Shown: positions 1-8,978 of the stretch, piece by piece | How the letters are laid out: every line of letters begins with the position of its first letter | How positions within the stretch are numbered: position 1 is the first letter of the stretch | Assembly (NCBI RefSeq): GCF_902726655.1 | Contig: NZ_CACVAN010000001.1 | Location: forward strand, 1,116,001 to 1,180,000 | Length of the DNA: 64,000 bases | DNA from: Virgibacillus ihumii | Lineage (GTDB): Bacteria; Bacillota; Bacilli; Bacillales; Amphibacillaceae | Direction of reading: 5' to 3' | Translations under genes and position numbers: made by a program | The notes under the pieces: generated by a model | Databases searched by the model: none | What the model saw: only the letters and a program-made list of their open reading frames with translations | What the model was told of the DNA's origin: nothing

Positions 1-1182
1 ATGGTTCAGGCGGATCGTCTGGCATCCATGATCCTATTCGGTCCGCCAGGTACGGGGAAAACGTCCATGGCAGTTGCGCTGGCTAAAAGTCTGAACCTCC
101 CATTTAAAATACTAAATGCGGTAGTAGACAAAAAAAAAGATATGGAAATTGCTGTCGAAGAAGCAAAGATGACCGGCCAATCGGTAATGGTTCTGGATGA
201 AGTTCATCGACTGGACAAAGCAAAGCAGGATTTTCTGCTGCCACATATCGAAAGCAATTTAATTACTTTAATCGGCTGTACAACCAGTAATCCATACCAT
301 TCCATCAATCCGGCAATCCGAAGCAGATGTCATCTATTCGAGGTGCATAAACTGACTGCAGACCATGTCAAAACAGCAATACATCGTGCTGTGAGTGATG
401 AAACAAATGGTTTTGGGTCCCGAAAGATAAATATATCTGATGAGGCATTGGATCACTTTGCTTTTGCCTCGGGCGGTGATTTACGCGCTGCGCTTAATGG
501 TCTGGAGCTCGCTGTATATTCAACACCCGAAAATGAACAGGGTGAAATTATCCTTAACCTGGACATTGCCGAAGAATGTATGCAGAAGAAGAGTTTCTCC
601 CATGATAAGGACGGTGATGCCCATTATGATGTACTGTCAGCGTTTCAAAAATCTATCAGAGGAAGTGACGTCAATGCAGCATTGCATTATTTATCACGCC
701 TGATAGAAGCCGGAGATTTAGACAGTATTGCACGGCGCATGATTGTTTGTGCATATGAAGATATCGGTCTGGCCAACCCGCAGGCGGGTCCGCGGGCAAT
801 TGCCGCCGTTCAGGCTGCCGAACGGGTAGGCTTTCCCGAGGCAAGGATACCTTTATCAGTAGCTATTATTGAACTGGCCCTCTCTCCAAAATCAAATACA
901 GCCTATAATGCGCTTGACAAAGCTTTGTCGGATATCCGCAGCGGGAAAAGCGGCGATGTACCTGCTCATCTGAAAGATTCCCATTATCAGGGTGCCAAAC
1001 AATTAGGTAGAGGTATTGAATATCAATATCCGCACAATTACGATAACGGATGGGTAAAACAACAATATCTGCCTGATTCTATAAAAAACAAACACTACTA
1101 CCAGCCAAAGGATTCTGGCAAATTTGAACGGGCACTGAAGCAGGTTTATGAGAAAATACAGTCCGACTCTGATAAATACTAG
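1..1182 (+). CDS. rarA: Replication-associated recombination protein A (RarA/MgsA), 5' truncated by the window edge
   Basis: This is an AAA+ ATPase of the clamp-loader-like RarA family, which acts at stalled replication forks. Visible motifs are Walker A GPPGTGKTS at about residue 14 of the visible part, Walker B VMVLDEVHRL at about 63, and a sensor-1/arginine-finger stretch (TSNPYHSINPAIRSRC). The C-terminal half matches the MgsA tetramerisation region (YEDIGLANPQ). Family members have about 30-40 residues before the Walker A region, and those are missing here. The ATG at position 1 is therefore probably internal and the gene begins upstream of the window. It is not in an obvious operon with rsfA, which follows 97 bp later behind its own ribosome binding site. 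Confidence 0.9.
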   Translation: MVQADRLASMILFGPPGTGKTSMAVALAKSLNLPFKILNAVVDKKKDMEIAVEEAKMTGQSVMVLDEVHRLDKAKQDFLLPHIESNLITLIGCTTSNPYHSINPAIRSRCHLFEVHKLTADHVKTAIHRAVSDETNGFGSRKINISDEALDHFAFASGGDLRAALNGLELAVYSTPENEQGEIILNLDIAEECMQKKSFSHDKDGDAHYDVLSAFQKSIRGSDVNAALHYLSRLIEAGDLDSIARRMIVCAYEDIGLANPQAGPRAIAAVQAAERVGFPEARIPLSVAIIELALSPKSNTAYNALDKALSDIRSGKSGDVPAHLKDSHYQGAKQLGRGIEYQYPHNYDNGWVKQQYLPDSIKNKHYYQPKDSGKFERALKQVYEKIQSDSDKY

Positions 1183-1279
1183 ATAGTAGACGTATAAATC
1201 CTTTTCATACCGGTCACAATAGTCATAAAGATTTTAATCTATGTTATGAACATGCCGATTTGGAAAAGGAGATGAAAAA

Positions 1280-1933
1280 ATGGTTAAAGTCAGACAGGAT
1301 GCCTGGTCACACGAAGATGACCTGTTACTGGCAGAAACGGTCTTGCGCCATATACGGGAAGGAAGCACCCAGTTAAATGCATTTGAAGAAGTAGGAGATA
1401 AACTAAACAGGACTTCAGCTGCCTGTGGATTTAGGTGGAACGCGGAAGTCCGGGCAAAATATGAAAATGCTATCGATCTGGCAAAACGTCAGCGGAAAGA
1501 GAAGAAACGTGCACAAGCTGTAAACGCATCAAAAAGCAAACAAACAGTTGCACCTCTTCCGCAGCGTACAACTGTCACAAACACTGAAATACAGCAATCA
1601 GAAACACCGGAACTCAGTATGGATACTGTCATTCATTATTTAACCCAACTGAAAGAAGACTATCATGCTTCCAATCAATCGAAAGTATCATTGGAACAAG
1701 CTGAAAATGAAAACCGAATGTTACGGGAACATGTAGAAGAGTTGGAAAATAAACTTGCAGAAACCAAAAAACAGTTTGCAGCTGTACAAGAGGATTATCA
1801 GGTATTCATGCAAATTATGGACCGCGCCAGAAAAATGACGGTTTTAGAAGATCAGGGAGCATTTAAAGCACCATCATTTAAAATGGATAAAAACGGAAAC
1901 CTCCAACAGGTGGCGGATAGTTCGGGTAACTAA
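1280..1933 (+). CDS. rsfA: RsfA-family prespore-specific transcriptional regulator
   Basis: The 217-residue protein starts with a Myb/SANT-like DNA-binding domain (about residues 5-55, with the three-tryptophan-like pattern AWSHEDDLLL and CGFRWNAEV), as in RsfA/YlbO proteins. These modulate sigma-F and sigma-G dependent genes in the forespore. A basic linker follows, then a heptad-rich coiled coil at about residues 130-180 that could mediate dimerisation. The ATG is preceded by AAAAGGAG at good spacing. The neighbour downstream is an IS element in the opposite direction. RsfA assignment rests on domain architecture; a paralogue of the same family cannot be excluded. Confidence 0.8.
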   Translation: MVKVRQDAWSHEDDLLLAETVLRHIREGSTQLNAFEEVGDKLNRTSAACGFRWNAEVRAKYENAIDLAKRQRKEKKRAQAVNASKSKQTVAPLPQRTTVTNTEIQQSETPELSMDTVIHYLTQLKEDYHASNQSKVSLEQAENENRMLREHVEELENKLAETKKQFAAVQEDYQVFMQIMDRARKMTVLEDQGAFKAPSFKMDKNGNLQQVADSSGN

Positions 1934-1956
1934 AAAAGCGTAAGAACCAGCTTTTA

Positions 1957-2005
1957 GAAAAGTTGGCATTCGTTAAAGCGTTAAAGCGATTCTGTTAACT
2001 GCCAA
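1957..2005 (+). repeat. Degenerate copy of the ~85-bp dispersed repeat, abutting the IS
   Basis: The stretch begins AGAAAAGTTGGC and ends TTAACTGCCAA, matching both ends of the repeat at 32311-32400 with a diverged middle. Read on the minus strand it gives TTGGCA ... TGCCAA followed by CTTTTCT, a terminator-like hairpin. Without the IS it would sit directly after the 6S RNA gene, so it may have been that gene's original terminator. The middle is too diverged for certainty. Confidence 0.45.
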
Positions 2006-3684
2006 GAGGCTGGGACATAACTAGCCAAAAATAACTTAAAAATGGTTCCGATCATCGATTGTTGGTGATCGGAACCATTTTGATTTGGATTATTTTTATG
2101 ATCTGTTGGTTGATTTACGTTCATGGCAGTGTACTTTCGCAAGTTCACCGCCATGAATGCAAATCCTAATTCATTTTCCACTTTCTCTTTGCCCCGTACA
2201 GAAAAACGGGTGAAACGCAAATTAGCCTTCAAGAATCCGAAGACTGGTTCCACCTCAATTTTACGTTTACCGTAAATTTCACCAGTTTCTTTTTCCGAAA
2301 GCTGTTGTCTCGTATATGCTTTTTGTTGCTCCCACTTTTGGTTATAATAAATTCTTCGGTTATGGCCTTCCTTTGCTTTGGTGCATTGGGATCGTAACGG
2401 ACAACCGGAACAGTCTTCACATTCATAAACTTTAAATGTCCTTGTATAACCATATCGGTCTGTTCGGTTGGACATATAGCGGAAGGTTAATCTTTTACCA
2501 TTCGGACAGGTAAAGGTATCATTTTCCTCGCTATATTCCCAATTGGCTACATTAAAGGCGTTTTCCTTATATTTCTTTTTCTTCTCTTTACGGTATTGGT
2601 TATACGTAATCAGTGGCGTGCGTTTCCGATTCTCGATGACGTCTTCGTAGTTTTGTTCACTTCCATAGCCTGCGTCAGCGACAATATACGTCGGTAGCTT
2701 AAAGAAACGTTCCTCGATATGATCCAGAAAAGGAATGAATGTACGTGTATCTGTCGGGTTTGGAAACACATCATAAGCGAGCGCATATTGTCCTTCTGTC
2801 GCAAGTTGCACATTATAGCCTGCTTTCAGTTGGCCATTTCTCATATGGTCATCTTTCATTCGCATAAACGTGGCATCATGATCTGTCTTGGAGTAACTGT
2901 TGCGTGTTCTGAAGGTTTCCATGTCCTGCTGGTATTTCTGTTTGCGTGCCACGTAATCCTTAAATTGTTTACGATATTGTTTCGGTGTTTTGCGTTCGGA
3001 GCGAAGCCGTTTCCGTTCGCTTCCATCTTCACTTGCTTCGATTTTTTTATTATAGGCTTCAACGTTCTCATCCAGCTTTTCGACTACTTTTTCGAGCTCA
3101 TCGGTAGATAGCTCATCTGCGCTTTCCCGTTCGATTTCCGGAATAATTTCTTTTTCCAATAGTTCATCATACATCTGGTTGGACTTCTCCACCAAATTGG
3201 CACTGTATTTTTCAATCGCTTTACGCCAAACAAATGTATACTTATTGGCATTCGCTTCGATTTTGGTTCCGTCCATAAAAATCGCTTCTTCATCTATCTG
3301 TTCTTCCCGTACAAGCTGACAACGAAATTGCACGAAGCACTGACGCAATAGTTCTTTGACCTCTGGATGAACACGGAATCGATTGATGGTGCGATAACTC
3401 GGCTCATATCCCTGGGCTAACCACATCATACGTACACTATCGTTCAGTAATCCTTCCACCTTTCTGCCAGAGAAAACAGATTGCGTGTAAGCACATAAAA
3501 TAATTTTCATCATCATGCGTGGATGATAAGCTGGACAACCAGTGTCACGTAAAAAGTTAATGAATGCATCATCCGGAATAGCTTCCACTATGTCATTCAC
3601 AGCGTAAGCAATATCATCTTCTTGAAGTTTTATTTCTAAATCTAACGGCAAAACCACTTGATTCATGTTATAATGTTTAAACAT
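1981..3684 (-). CDS. IS1182-family DDE transposase
   Basis: The 567-residue transposase has the IS1182 layout: an N-terminal DUF772-type domain (about residues 40-120, including the run of YHPRMMMKIILCAY), then the catalytic DDE domain. Likely acidic residues are in FMDGTKIEANAN, VADAGYGSEQN and IEVEPVFGFLKANL, with a zinc-ribbon-like cluster between (CEDCSGCPLRSQC). It appears intact. The frame has no stop inside the IS. It runs through the left inverted repeat and takes its last seven or so codons and stop from flanking DNA, so the C-terminus depends on the insertion site. A strong hairpin upstream (3763-3806) should shield it from incoming transcription. Confidence 0.9.
   Translation of the reverse strand: MFKHYNMNQVVLPLDLEIKLQEDDIAYAVNDIVEAIPDDAFINFLRDTGCPAYHPRMMMKIILCAYTQSVFSGRKVEGLLNDSVRMMWLAQGYEPSYRTINRFRVHPEVKELLRQCFVQFRCQLVREEQIDEEAIFMDGTKIEANANKYTFVWRKAIEKYSANLVEKSNQMYDELLEKEIIPEIERESADELSTDELEKVVEKLDENVEAYNKKIEASEDGSERKRLRSERKTPKQYRKQFKDYVARKQKYQQDMETFRTRNSYSKTDHDATFMRMKDDHMRNGQLKAGYNVQLATEGQYALAYDVFPNPTDTRTFIPFLDHIEERFFKLPTYIVADAGYGSEQNYEDVIENRKRTPLITYNQYRKEKKKKYKENAFNVANWEYSEENDTFTCPNGKRLTFRYMSNRTDRYGYTRTFKVYECEDCSGCPLRSQCTKAKEGHNRRIYYNQKWEQQKAYTRQQLSEKETGEIYGKRKIEVEPVFGFLKANLRFTRFSVRGKEKVENELGFAFMAVNLRKYTAMNVNQPTDHKNNPNQNGSDHQQSMIGTIFKLFLASYVPASWQLTESL
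2041..2079. other. Subterminal hairpin inside the IS left end
   Basis: A 14-bp perfect inverted repeat (AATGGTTCCGATCA / TGATCGGAACCATT) lies 35 bp inside the left end and within the transposase reading frame. It could be a transposase recognition structure or an imperfect terminator. Confidence 0.6.
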
Positions 3685-3762
3685 AAGGACACCTCCGATG
3701 ATTATTGTGTGGTTACTTTAATTTTATCAGAAGGTGTCCTTTTTGTTTATTAAAAGCAAAAA

Positions 3763-3806
3763 AATAAGCGTGGTCTTTCCACTTAATGGTGGAGACCACG
3801 CTTATT
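3763..3806 (-). terminator. Strong hairpin terminator inside the IS right end
   Basis: A 14-bp stem (AATAAGCGTGGTCT / AGACCACGCTTATT), extended by a CAC/GTG inner stem, is followed on the minus strand by a run of seven or eight T residues. It lies between the 6S RNA gene and the transposase start. It therefore probably ends 6S transcription and also insulates the transposase, as is common for IS elements. Confidence 0.75.
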
Positions 3807-3837
3807 CTATTTTACTGGGTTTTGTCCCAGCCTCATA

Positions 3838-4033
3838 TCCCAATCGTGCCGTCCATAAGTTTTGATCCCGCTCTCGGCAGGTGGGTGCCCTGTTCCATAT
3901 TTATTATGCTTCCTCGGACGAGGCGCGCACGCAACATGGAAACACTACAGGCTCCCGTTTATATAGATGTTCGGTCAAAACGATTATGGCAGACGTACAC
4001 ATCAGGATTGCTTATTCTCCTTACTTCAACTGT
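3838..4033 (-). ncRNA. ssrS: 6S RNA (ssrS / bsrA type)
   Basis: 6S RNA binds the RNA polymerase sigma-A holoenzyme and mimics an open promoter. The minus-strand transcript carries the conserved 3' block GGGCACCCACCTGC ... GAGCGGGATCAAAACTTATGG. This pairs with the 5' arm CCATAATCGTTTTGA, leaving the expected long irregular hairpin with a central bubble. CAATC near the 5' end pairs with GATTG near the 3' end to close the stem. The length from the predicted start (about 196 nt) fits the Bacillus 6S-1 precursor, and placement beside aspS matches B. subtilis bsrA. The 3' end touches the right end of the IS, so no native terminator follows directly. Confidence 0.87.
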
Positions 4034-4039
4034 AAATTT

Positions 4040-4068
4040 ATTCTACCACAGTTCATTTCGATTTTCAA
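4040..4068 (-). promoter_or_regulatory. Sigma-A promoter of 6S RNA
   Basis: On the minus strand TTGAAA (4068-4063) and TAGAAT (4045-4040) are separated by exactly 17 bp. A start about 7 bp downstream, near 4033, gives a transcript of 6S size. Confidence 0.75.
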
Positions 4069-4129
4069 TATTCTAAATTTAAAGGATTGATTACAAAAAT
4101 TACATTTCTACAACATTACCAACTTCTAC

Positions 4130-5896
4130 TCATTTTTTTCCGTCAACATGAATAGAGAGTTCTTCCAGTTGTGCTTGACTCACTCCATCCGGTGCATCGG
4201 TAAGCAAGTCGGAAGCTGATGCCGTTTTTGGAAACAGAATCGTATCCCGCAAATTGGACCTTCCTGCCAGCAGCATAATAATCCGGTCCAGTCCCAACGC
4301 TATGCCCCCATGAGGCGGTGCTCCATATTCCAATGCCTCCAGCAGAAATCCAAACTGTTCATTAGCTTCTTCCTTGGTGAAACCCAACACTTCAAACATA
4401 GTATCCTGCAGTTCACGTTTATGAATACGCAATGAACCTCCACCAAGCTCATATCCATTCAATACAAGGTCATATGCATTTGCTCGAACGCTCTCCGGAT
4501 TGGATTTCAATTTTTCAACATCCCCACCTGCAGGCATTGTAAATGGATGATGTGCAGCCGTGTACCGATTCAGACCTTCATCATATTCAAACAGCGGCCA
4601 ATCGGTTACCCACAAATAATTAAACTGACTCTCATCGATGAGACCAAGTTCCCGTCCCAGTTTAAGACGCAACGCCCCCAGTGCATCATACACCACACTT
4701 GTCTTATCCGAACCGAATAGCAGCAGGTCACCATCAGCTGCATTTGCCCGCTCAATCAGTCCAGCCTTTTCTTCTTCCGTCAAAAACTTTGCAATCGGAC
4801 CTTTCAACTCATCCCCTTCTGCCTTCAACCAAGCCATTCCTTTGGCATCGTATACTTTTACAAAATCAGTCAGTTTATCGAGGTCTTTTCTCGAATAATT
4901 ATCAGCCTGCCCTTTTACATTCAGCAGGCATACTTTCCCTTTGGCACTGATGGCTCCTTGAAAAACCTTAAACGATGAATCTGCCAGTACATCGGAAACA
5001 TGAATCAGTTCCATTCCAAACCTGGTATCCGGTTTATCTGAACCAAACCTGGCCATTGCTTCGTCATATGGAATCCGTTTGAACGGTGTTTCAATATCGA
5101 TATGTTTAATTTCTTTCATAACCTGCTTCATCATTTCTTCTGTCATTTCCATAATTTCATTACTTGTCATAAAAGATGTTTCAATATCAATCTGAGTAAA
5201 CTCCGGCTGACGATCCGCCCGAAGATCCTCGTCTCTGAAACAACGGGCAATCTGATAATATCTCTCAAAACCGCCCAACATGATCAGCTGTTTAAACAGT
5301 TGTGGGGATTGTGGCAATGCATAAAATTCACCTTCATGCACGCGACTTGGCACAAGATAGTCACGTGCTCCTTCGGGTGTGCTTTTCGTTAAAATCGGGG
5401 TTTCCATTTCCAAAAACTCCCGATTATTCAAAAAGTTCCTTACTGATTGTGTTGTCTGGTGCCTTAATTTAAACGTATTCTGCAAAACATTTCTGCGTAA
5501 ATCAATGTAACGATACTTTAATCGCATATCCTCGGTTACATCAGATTGATCCTGGATAAGGAATGGCGGTGTCTTCGCCTTATTCAAAATAATAAGTCTA
5601 TCAGCCATTATCTCTATTTCACCGGTTTCCAGGGCATCATTGACAGTACTCTCATCCCGCTTCACTACTTCACCGGTTATTTCAATCACATATTCGGTTC
5701 GAACTGATTCAGCTGTTTCCAAGGCATCTTTGGAATTATCAGGATTGAACACTACTTGAACGAGACCTGATTTGTCTCGTAAATCGATAAAAATTAATCC
5801 GCCAAGATCCCGTCTTTTTTGTACCCATCCCTTCAGCAGCACTTTTTCTCCTACATTTTTCTTAGTGAGTGTTCCACTTAAAATTCGTTCCGTCAT
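4130..5896 (-). CDS. aspS: Aspartate--tRNA ligase
   Basis: The 588-residue class II synthetase charges tRNA-Asp. An N-terminal OB-fold anticodon-binding domain (about 1-105) is followed by the catalytic core, with motif 2 region [18 protein letters not shown] at about 215-235, the bacterial insertion domain at roughly 290-410, and motif 3 [15 protein letters not shown] near 530. Length is normal for bacterial AspRS. The ATG lies 1 bp after the hisS stop codon, so the two genes are translated from one mRNA. That mRNA begins at the T-box leader upstream of hisS. The 6S RNA promoter lies just downstream of the stop codon. Confidence 0.97.
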   Translation of the reverse strand: MTERILSGTLTKKNVGEKVLLKGWVQKRRDLGGLIFIDLRDKSGLVQVVFNPDNSKDALETAESVRTEYVIEITGEVVKRDESTVNDALETGEIEIMADRLIILNKAKTPPFLIQDQSDVTEDMRLKYRYIDLRRNVLQNTFKLRHQTTQSVRNFLNNREFLEMETPILTKSTPEGARDYLVPSRVHEGEFYALPQSPQLFKQLIMLGGFERYYQIARCFRDEDLRADRQPEFTQIDIETSFMTSNEIMEMTEEMMKQVMKEIKHIDIETPFKRIPYDEAMARFGSDKPDTRFGMELIHVSDVLADSSFKVFQGAISAKGKVCLLNVKGQADNYSRKDLDKLTDFVKVYDAKGMAWLKAEGDELKGPIAKFLTEEEKAGLIERANAADGDLLLFGSDKTSVVYDALGALRLKLGRELGLIDESQFNYLWVTDWPLFEYDEGLNRYTAAHHPFTMPAGGDVEKLKSNPESVRANAYDLVLNGYELGGGSLRIHKRELQDTMFEVLGFTKEEANEQFGFLLEALEYGAPPHGGIALGLDRIIMLLAGRSNLRDTILFPKTASASDLLTDAPDGVSQAQLEELSIHVDGKK

Positions 5897-5897
5897 A

Positions 5898-7178
5898 TCA
5901 TTTGCCTCCTGTCACTAACTGCTGCATCGTTTCGTCCAGTTTTTCCATTGGTATTTCCTTCTGATCACCGCTTGTCATGTCCTTAACCGTAACAATTTGT
6001 TTCTTCAGCTCATCGTCACCGATAACCAGCACAAATTTTGCTTTTAAGCGATCAGCGGTTTTAAATTGGGTCTTCATTTTGCGACCTTGATAATCTTTGT
6101 CAGCCTGAATCCCATTTTTCCTCAGACGGTGCAAGAGCGTCATTGCCTGTTTGTCCGCTTCATCCCCCGCGGCGACCAGAAAACAGTCCAGACTTTTGTC
6201 AATCGGGATAGCCTGATTTTCCACTTCCAATGCCATCAATAATCGCTCCAGCCCCATACCGAATCCGATTCCGGGGGTTGCCGGTCCGCCAAGTTCCTCA
6301 ACGAGACCATTGTACCTGCCACCGCCGGCCAGTGTTGCAATAGCCCCAAATCCATCAGCCTCACTCATAATTTCAAAAGCGGTATGATTATAATAGTCCA
6401 ATCCGCGAACAAGATTCTGATCCACTTCATACTCGATTCCCATACTTGTTAAATATTCCTGTACCTGTTCAAAATATGTCCTTGATTCATCATTCAAATA
6501 ATCGAGTATCGACGGCGCCGTTTTCATTGCCGGGTGATCACGATCCGTCTTGCAGTCAAGAATCCGCATTGGGTTTTGAGTCAACCGGTTCTGACAATCG
6601 CTGCAAAGTTCATCTTTATGCGGTGTGAAATGGTCAATCAATGCCTGACGGTGACTGGAGCGACTCTCCTGGTCACCAAGTGAGTTGATGACAAGTTTCA
6701 ACGACCTTAACCCCAACTCCTTGTAACAGGTCATAGCCAAATCAATCACTTCTGCATCAACTGCCGGGTTCGCACTGCCCAAGACCTCGACACCAAATTG
6801 ATTTAATTGGCGCATTCTCCCTTTCTGCGGTCGTTCATAGCGAAACATTTGGGCAAAATAAAACAATTTCACCGGCTGAATCGGATTACCGAACAATTTA
6901 TTTTGAGCAAATGCCCGAACAACTGAAGCCGTTCCTTCAGGGCGCAATGTCAGACTTCTGCCGCCACGATCTTCAAATGTATACATTTCTTTTTGCACGA
7001 TATCGGTAGAATCACCGACACCACGTTGAAAAACTTCTGTATGCTCAAACAGCGGCGTTCGGATTTCTTCAAAATGGTACCTTCTGCATATATCCTTGAT
7101 TTGCTTTTCAATGTAATCCCATTTAGCCGCCTCTTCCGGTAAAATATCCACCGTGCCTCTCGGCGCTTTAAAGCTCAT
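5898..7178 (-). CDS. hisS: Histidine--tRNA ligase
   Basis: The 426-residue class II synthetase charges tRNA-His. Motif 2 [17 protein letters not shown] is at about residues 113-129, and the histidine-binding signature [14 protein letters not shown] is near 257-270. Motif 3 ([15 protein letters not shown]) follows, and a C-terminal anticodon-binding domain occupies about 325-426. It is the first gene of hisS-aspS and lies directly downstream of a T-box leader, so expression should rise when the matching tRNA is uncharged. Confidence 0.97.
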   Translation of the reverse strand: MSFKAPRGTVDILPEEAAKWDYIEKQIKDICRRYHFEEIRTPLFEHTEVFQRGVGDSTDIVQKEMYTFEDRGGRSLTLRPEGTASVVRAFAQNKLFGNPIQPVKLFYFAQMFRYERPQKGRMRQLNQFGVEVLGSANPAVDAEVIDLAMTCYKELGLRSLKLVINSLGDQESRSSHRQALIDHFTPHKDELCSDCQNRLTQNPMRILDCKTDRDHPAMKTAPSILDYLNDESRTYFEQVQEYLTSMGIEYEVDQNLVRGLDYYNHTAFEIMSEADGFGAIATLAGGGRYNGLVEELGGPATPGIGFGMGLERLLMALEVENQAIPIDKSLDCFLVAAGDEADKQAMTLLHRLRKNGIQADKDYQGRKMKTQFKTADRLKAKFVLVIGDDELKKQIVTVKDMTSGDQKEIPMEKLDETMQQLVTGGK

Positions 7179-7215
7179 TCCATCATCCCCTATACAAATT
7201 TTTAAGCAATATAAA

Positions 7216-7452
7216 ACTCCCGTCCCTTATAATAAAGGGACGGGAGTTACCCGCGTTGCCACCCTGGTTGATGCACAAATGGCATCCACTCTGCACAGTT
7301 AACGCCTGCAAAACGTTTGTACCTACTTCAGTACTTCAGTACAAAGCCTAAGGAATGTCTTTCATTGAAGCATCGTGCAAAAATGTTTTCAGCCTGAGAC
7401 ATTTTCTCTCTTTCCACGTGGGTTCCAATTACTTTTTCCATCACCGGTTTGT
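7216..7452 (-). promoter_or_regulatory. T-box leader of hisS-aspS (specifier GAC, Asp)
   Basis: The minus strand carries the T-box sequence AGGGTGGCAACGCGGG (7250-7265) and a GC-rich terminator (CTCCCGTCCC / GGGACGGGAG, 7216-7247) that competes with it. At the base of stem I, ACAAACC pairs with GG-C-UUUGU and GGAA with UUCC. The specifier loop reads GAAAGACA, which puts GAC (Asp) at 7359-7357, followed by the usual unpaired A. CAU (His) overlaps GAC by one base. Folding was done by hand, so the codon assignment is good but not certain. Confidence 0.88.
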
Positions 7453-7479
7453 ATTCATTGATCATTTAATATGACTATT

Positions 7480-7508
7480 ATCATAATTGCTTGTTATATG
7501 AATGTCAA
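7480..7508 (-). promoter_or_regulatory. Sigma-A promoter for hisS-aspS
   Basis: Perfect -35 TTGACA (7508-7503) and -10 TATGAT (7485-7480) with a 17-bp spacer on the minus strand, starting transcription just upstream of the T-box stem I. It overlaps the stop codon of the small HTH gene. Confidence 0.8.
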
Positions 7509-7681
7509 GAGCGAATAATTTTTTTCTTCAACATTTTTACTTCACCTACTGAAATTCCAAACTCTTCAGCTATTTCCATATAATTATGATTTTTTTCCAA
7601 TTCCATAAAATGATGTAAATTAACACCAAACACATCATTATTATTCATCGTTGCATTCCATTGTTTTTCATGATAACGCAC
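7505..7681 (-). CDS. Small helix-turn-helix protein of unknown function
   Basis: A 58-residue protein if translation starts at the GTG preceded by AGGGAGG at about 8 bp spacing. A longer reading from an upstream ATG at 7705 would place that ribosome binding site inside the gene. The C-terminal part (YMEIAEEFGISVGEVKMLKKKI) looks like a sigma-70 region-4 or HTH motif. Its stop codon overlaps the hisS promoter. No function is assigned. Confidence 0.6.
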   Translation of the reverse strand: MRYHEKQWNATMNNNDVFGVNLHHFMELEKNHNYMEIAEEFGISVGEVKMLKKKIIRS

Positions 7682-7772
7682 AGTACATCCCTCCCTCAGT
7701 CCCATTAGTTTTGCCTATTTATCAAATATTTATTATGATTGATAATAATGGACAGAGGAGGTTTCATTTCCC

Positions 7773-8813
7773 ATTAAAAAATTAATATTATTCCTAACCA
7801 TCTTAGGACTGCTTGTTTTTTCAATGGCGACGGCAGATAAAAGTGCTTCTGTGGTTGTGAACACTGATAACCTGAATGTGCGAAGCAGTCCTGGAACACA
7901 ACATGAAGTCGTTACACAAGTCCATTCCGGAGATGTCTATCCCATGATTCAGCAACAGGATAAATGGGTACAGATAAGGCTTCAGGATCAAAAAGGCTGG
8001 TTGGCATCGCAGTATGTCACTATTCAATCCTATTCAGACGGGAAACAATCTAAGCAGACAGGAAAAACAATTACCATATCAAAAGAAAAGGTCCATCTGC
8101 GTGGAGGCCCTGCTTCCACTTTTGATATTGTTGGATTTGCAGAACAAGGTGCGGAGTTCCAAATCATATCAGAAACCGAAAAATGGTATGAAATTTCCAA
8201 TGATAATTTAACTGGATTCATTCTGAAGGATATTCTTAAAAGCCAGCAAGCCGAATCGAACAACTCCATCAAAAACAAGACAATTGTCATTGATGCCGGC
8301 CATGGCGGAAGGGATATCGGGGCTATAGGGGCCAACGGAACATATGAAAAGCATTATACGTACCAAACCATGAGAGAATTGAAACATGAGTTGACAATGC
8401 TTGGAGCCGATGTAATTGTGACAAGGGAAAAAAATGAATTTGTTTCGCTGGCAAGCAGGACAAGCCTTTCTAATTTAAACCAAACGGATGCTTTCATCAG
8501 TATTCACTATAACAGCTTTCCCAAATTGCCAAGTGTTACGGGAATTTCTGCTTATTATTATCGTAACCAGTATCAAGACCTTGCCCGTTACATACTGGAA
8601 GAAGTCAGTAAAGAAACCGGAGTGCGAAACCGGGGCAGCAAATTTGCGGATTACCAGGTTATCAGGCAAAACTTGAAACCTGCCATATTATTGGAACTGG
8701 GCTTTATTTCCAACCCTGAAAAAGAAAAACTGCTGCAGACGAACGCTTACCAGAAAAAAATTGTTACCGGAATAGTCAACGGGCTGAACCGTTATTTTAA
8801 AAATGAACCTTGA
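7773..8813 (+). CDS. N-acetylmuramoyl-L-alanine amidase with two SH3b domains (YrvJ-like), probable ATT start
   Basis: A secreted cell-wall hydrolase cleaving the MurNAc-L-Ala bond. Two bacterial SH3 domains (LNVRSSPGT..., then VHLRGGPAS...) precede an Amidase_3 catalytic domain with zinc ligands in VIDAGHGGRDIGA and ISIHYNS and the catalytic glutamate in LLELGFISNP. The first in-frame ATG (7824) lies inside the signal peptide. In-frame codons from ATT at 7773 encode a lysine pair and a hydrophobic stretch ending SMATA, a typical signal peptide, and AGAGGAGG lies 11 bp upstream. No in-frame ATG, GTG or TTG lies between. ATT initiation is the simplest reading; a start-codon mutation is the alternative. 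About 346 residues. Confidence 0.82.
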   Translation: MKKLILFLTILGLLVFSMATADKSASVVVNTDNLNVRSSPGTQHEVVTQVHSGDVYPMIQQQDKWVQIRLQDQKGWLASQYVTIQSYSDGKQSKQTGKTITISKEKVHLRGGPASTFDIVGFAEQGAEFQIISETEKWYEISNDNLTGFILKDILKSQQAESNNSIKNKTIVIDAGHGGRDIGAIGANGTYEKHYTYQTMRELKHELTMLGADVIVTREKNEFVSLASRTSLSNLNQTDAFISIHYNSFPKLPSVTGISAYYYRNQYQDLARYILEEVSKETGVRNRGSKFADYQVIRQNLKPAILLELGFISNPEKEKLLQTNAYQKKIVTGIVNGLNRYFKNEP

Positions 8814-8875
8814 TAATAGCGCCTTACGTCTTATGGCCACATTCATGAGAGAAAATGTTTTTTAACTGCTAATAA

Positions 8876-8902
8876 AGACCTTGCCAAATATAGACAAGGT
8901 CT
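8876..8902. terminator. Bidirectional terminator between convergent amidase and fdhA
   Basis: Stem AGACCTTG / CAAGGTCT with an 11-nt loop lies in the 165-bp gap between two convergent genes. It lacks a long T-run, so efficiency is uncertain. Confidence 0.55.
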
Positions 8903-8978
8903 CTACCGGTTATCACTACTTTCAGAAATGTCCGGAATGCTCTTTCTCTAAAGCGATTTTCAGCCTTTCCGGTAATTT

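Larger units (their letters stand above)
2006..3834 (-). mobile_element. Complete IS1182-family insertion sequence
   Basis: The element is bounded by inverted repeats: GAGGCTGGGACATAA at the left end and TTTTGTCCCAGCCTC at the right end. It is about 1829 bp and holds one DDE transposase gene on the minus strand. Subterminal hairpins lie just inside each end (2041-2079 and 3763-3806). No target duplication is evident. It lies between a degenerate ~85-bp repeat and the 3' end of 6S RNA. The ends match those of the small element at 60525-60758. Confidence 0.88.

Noticed and set aside
3786..4090. Plus-strand open frames across the 6S RNA
   Set aside because: They only mirror structured RNA on the minus strand and have no ribosome binding site or family resemblance.
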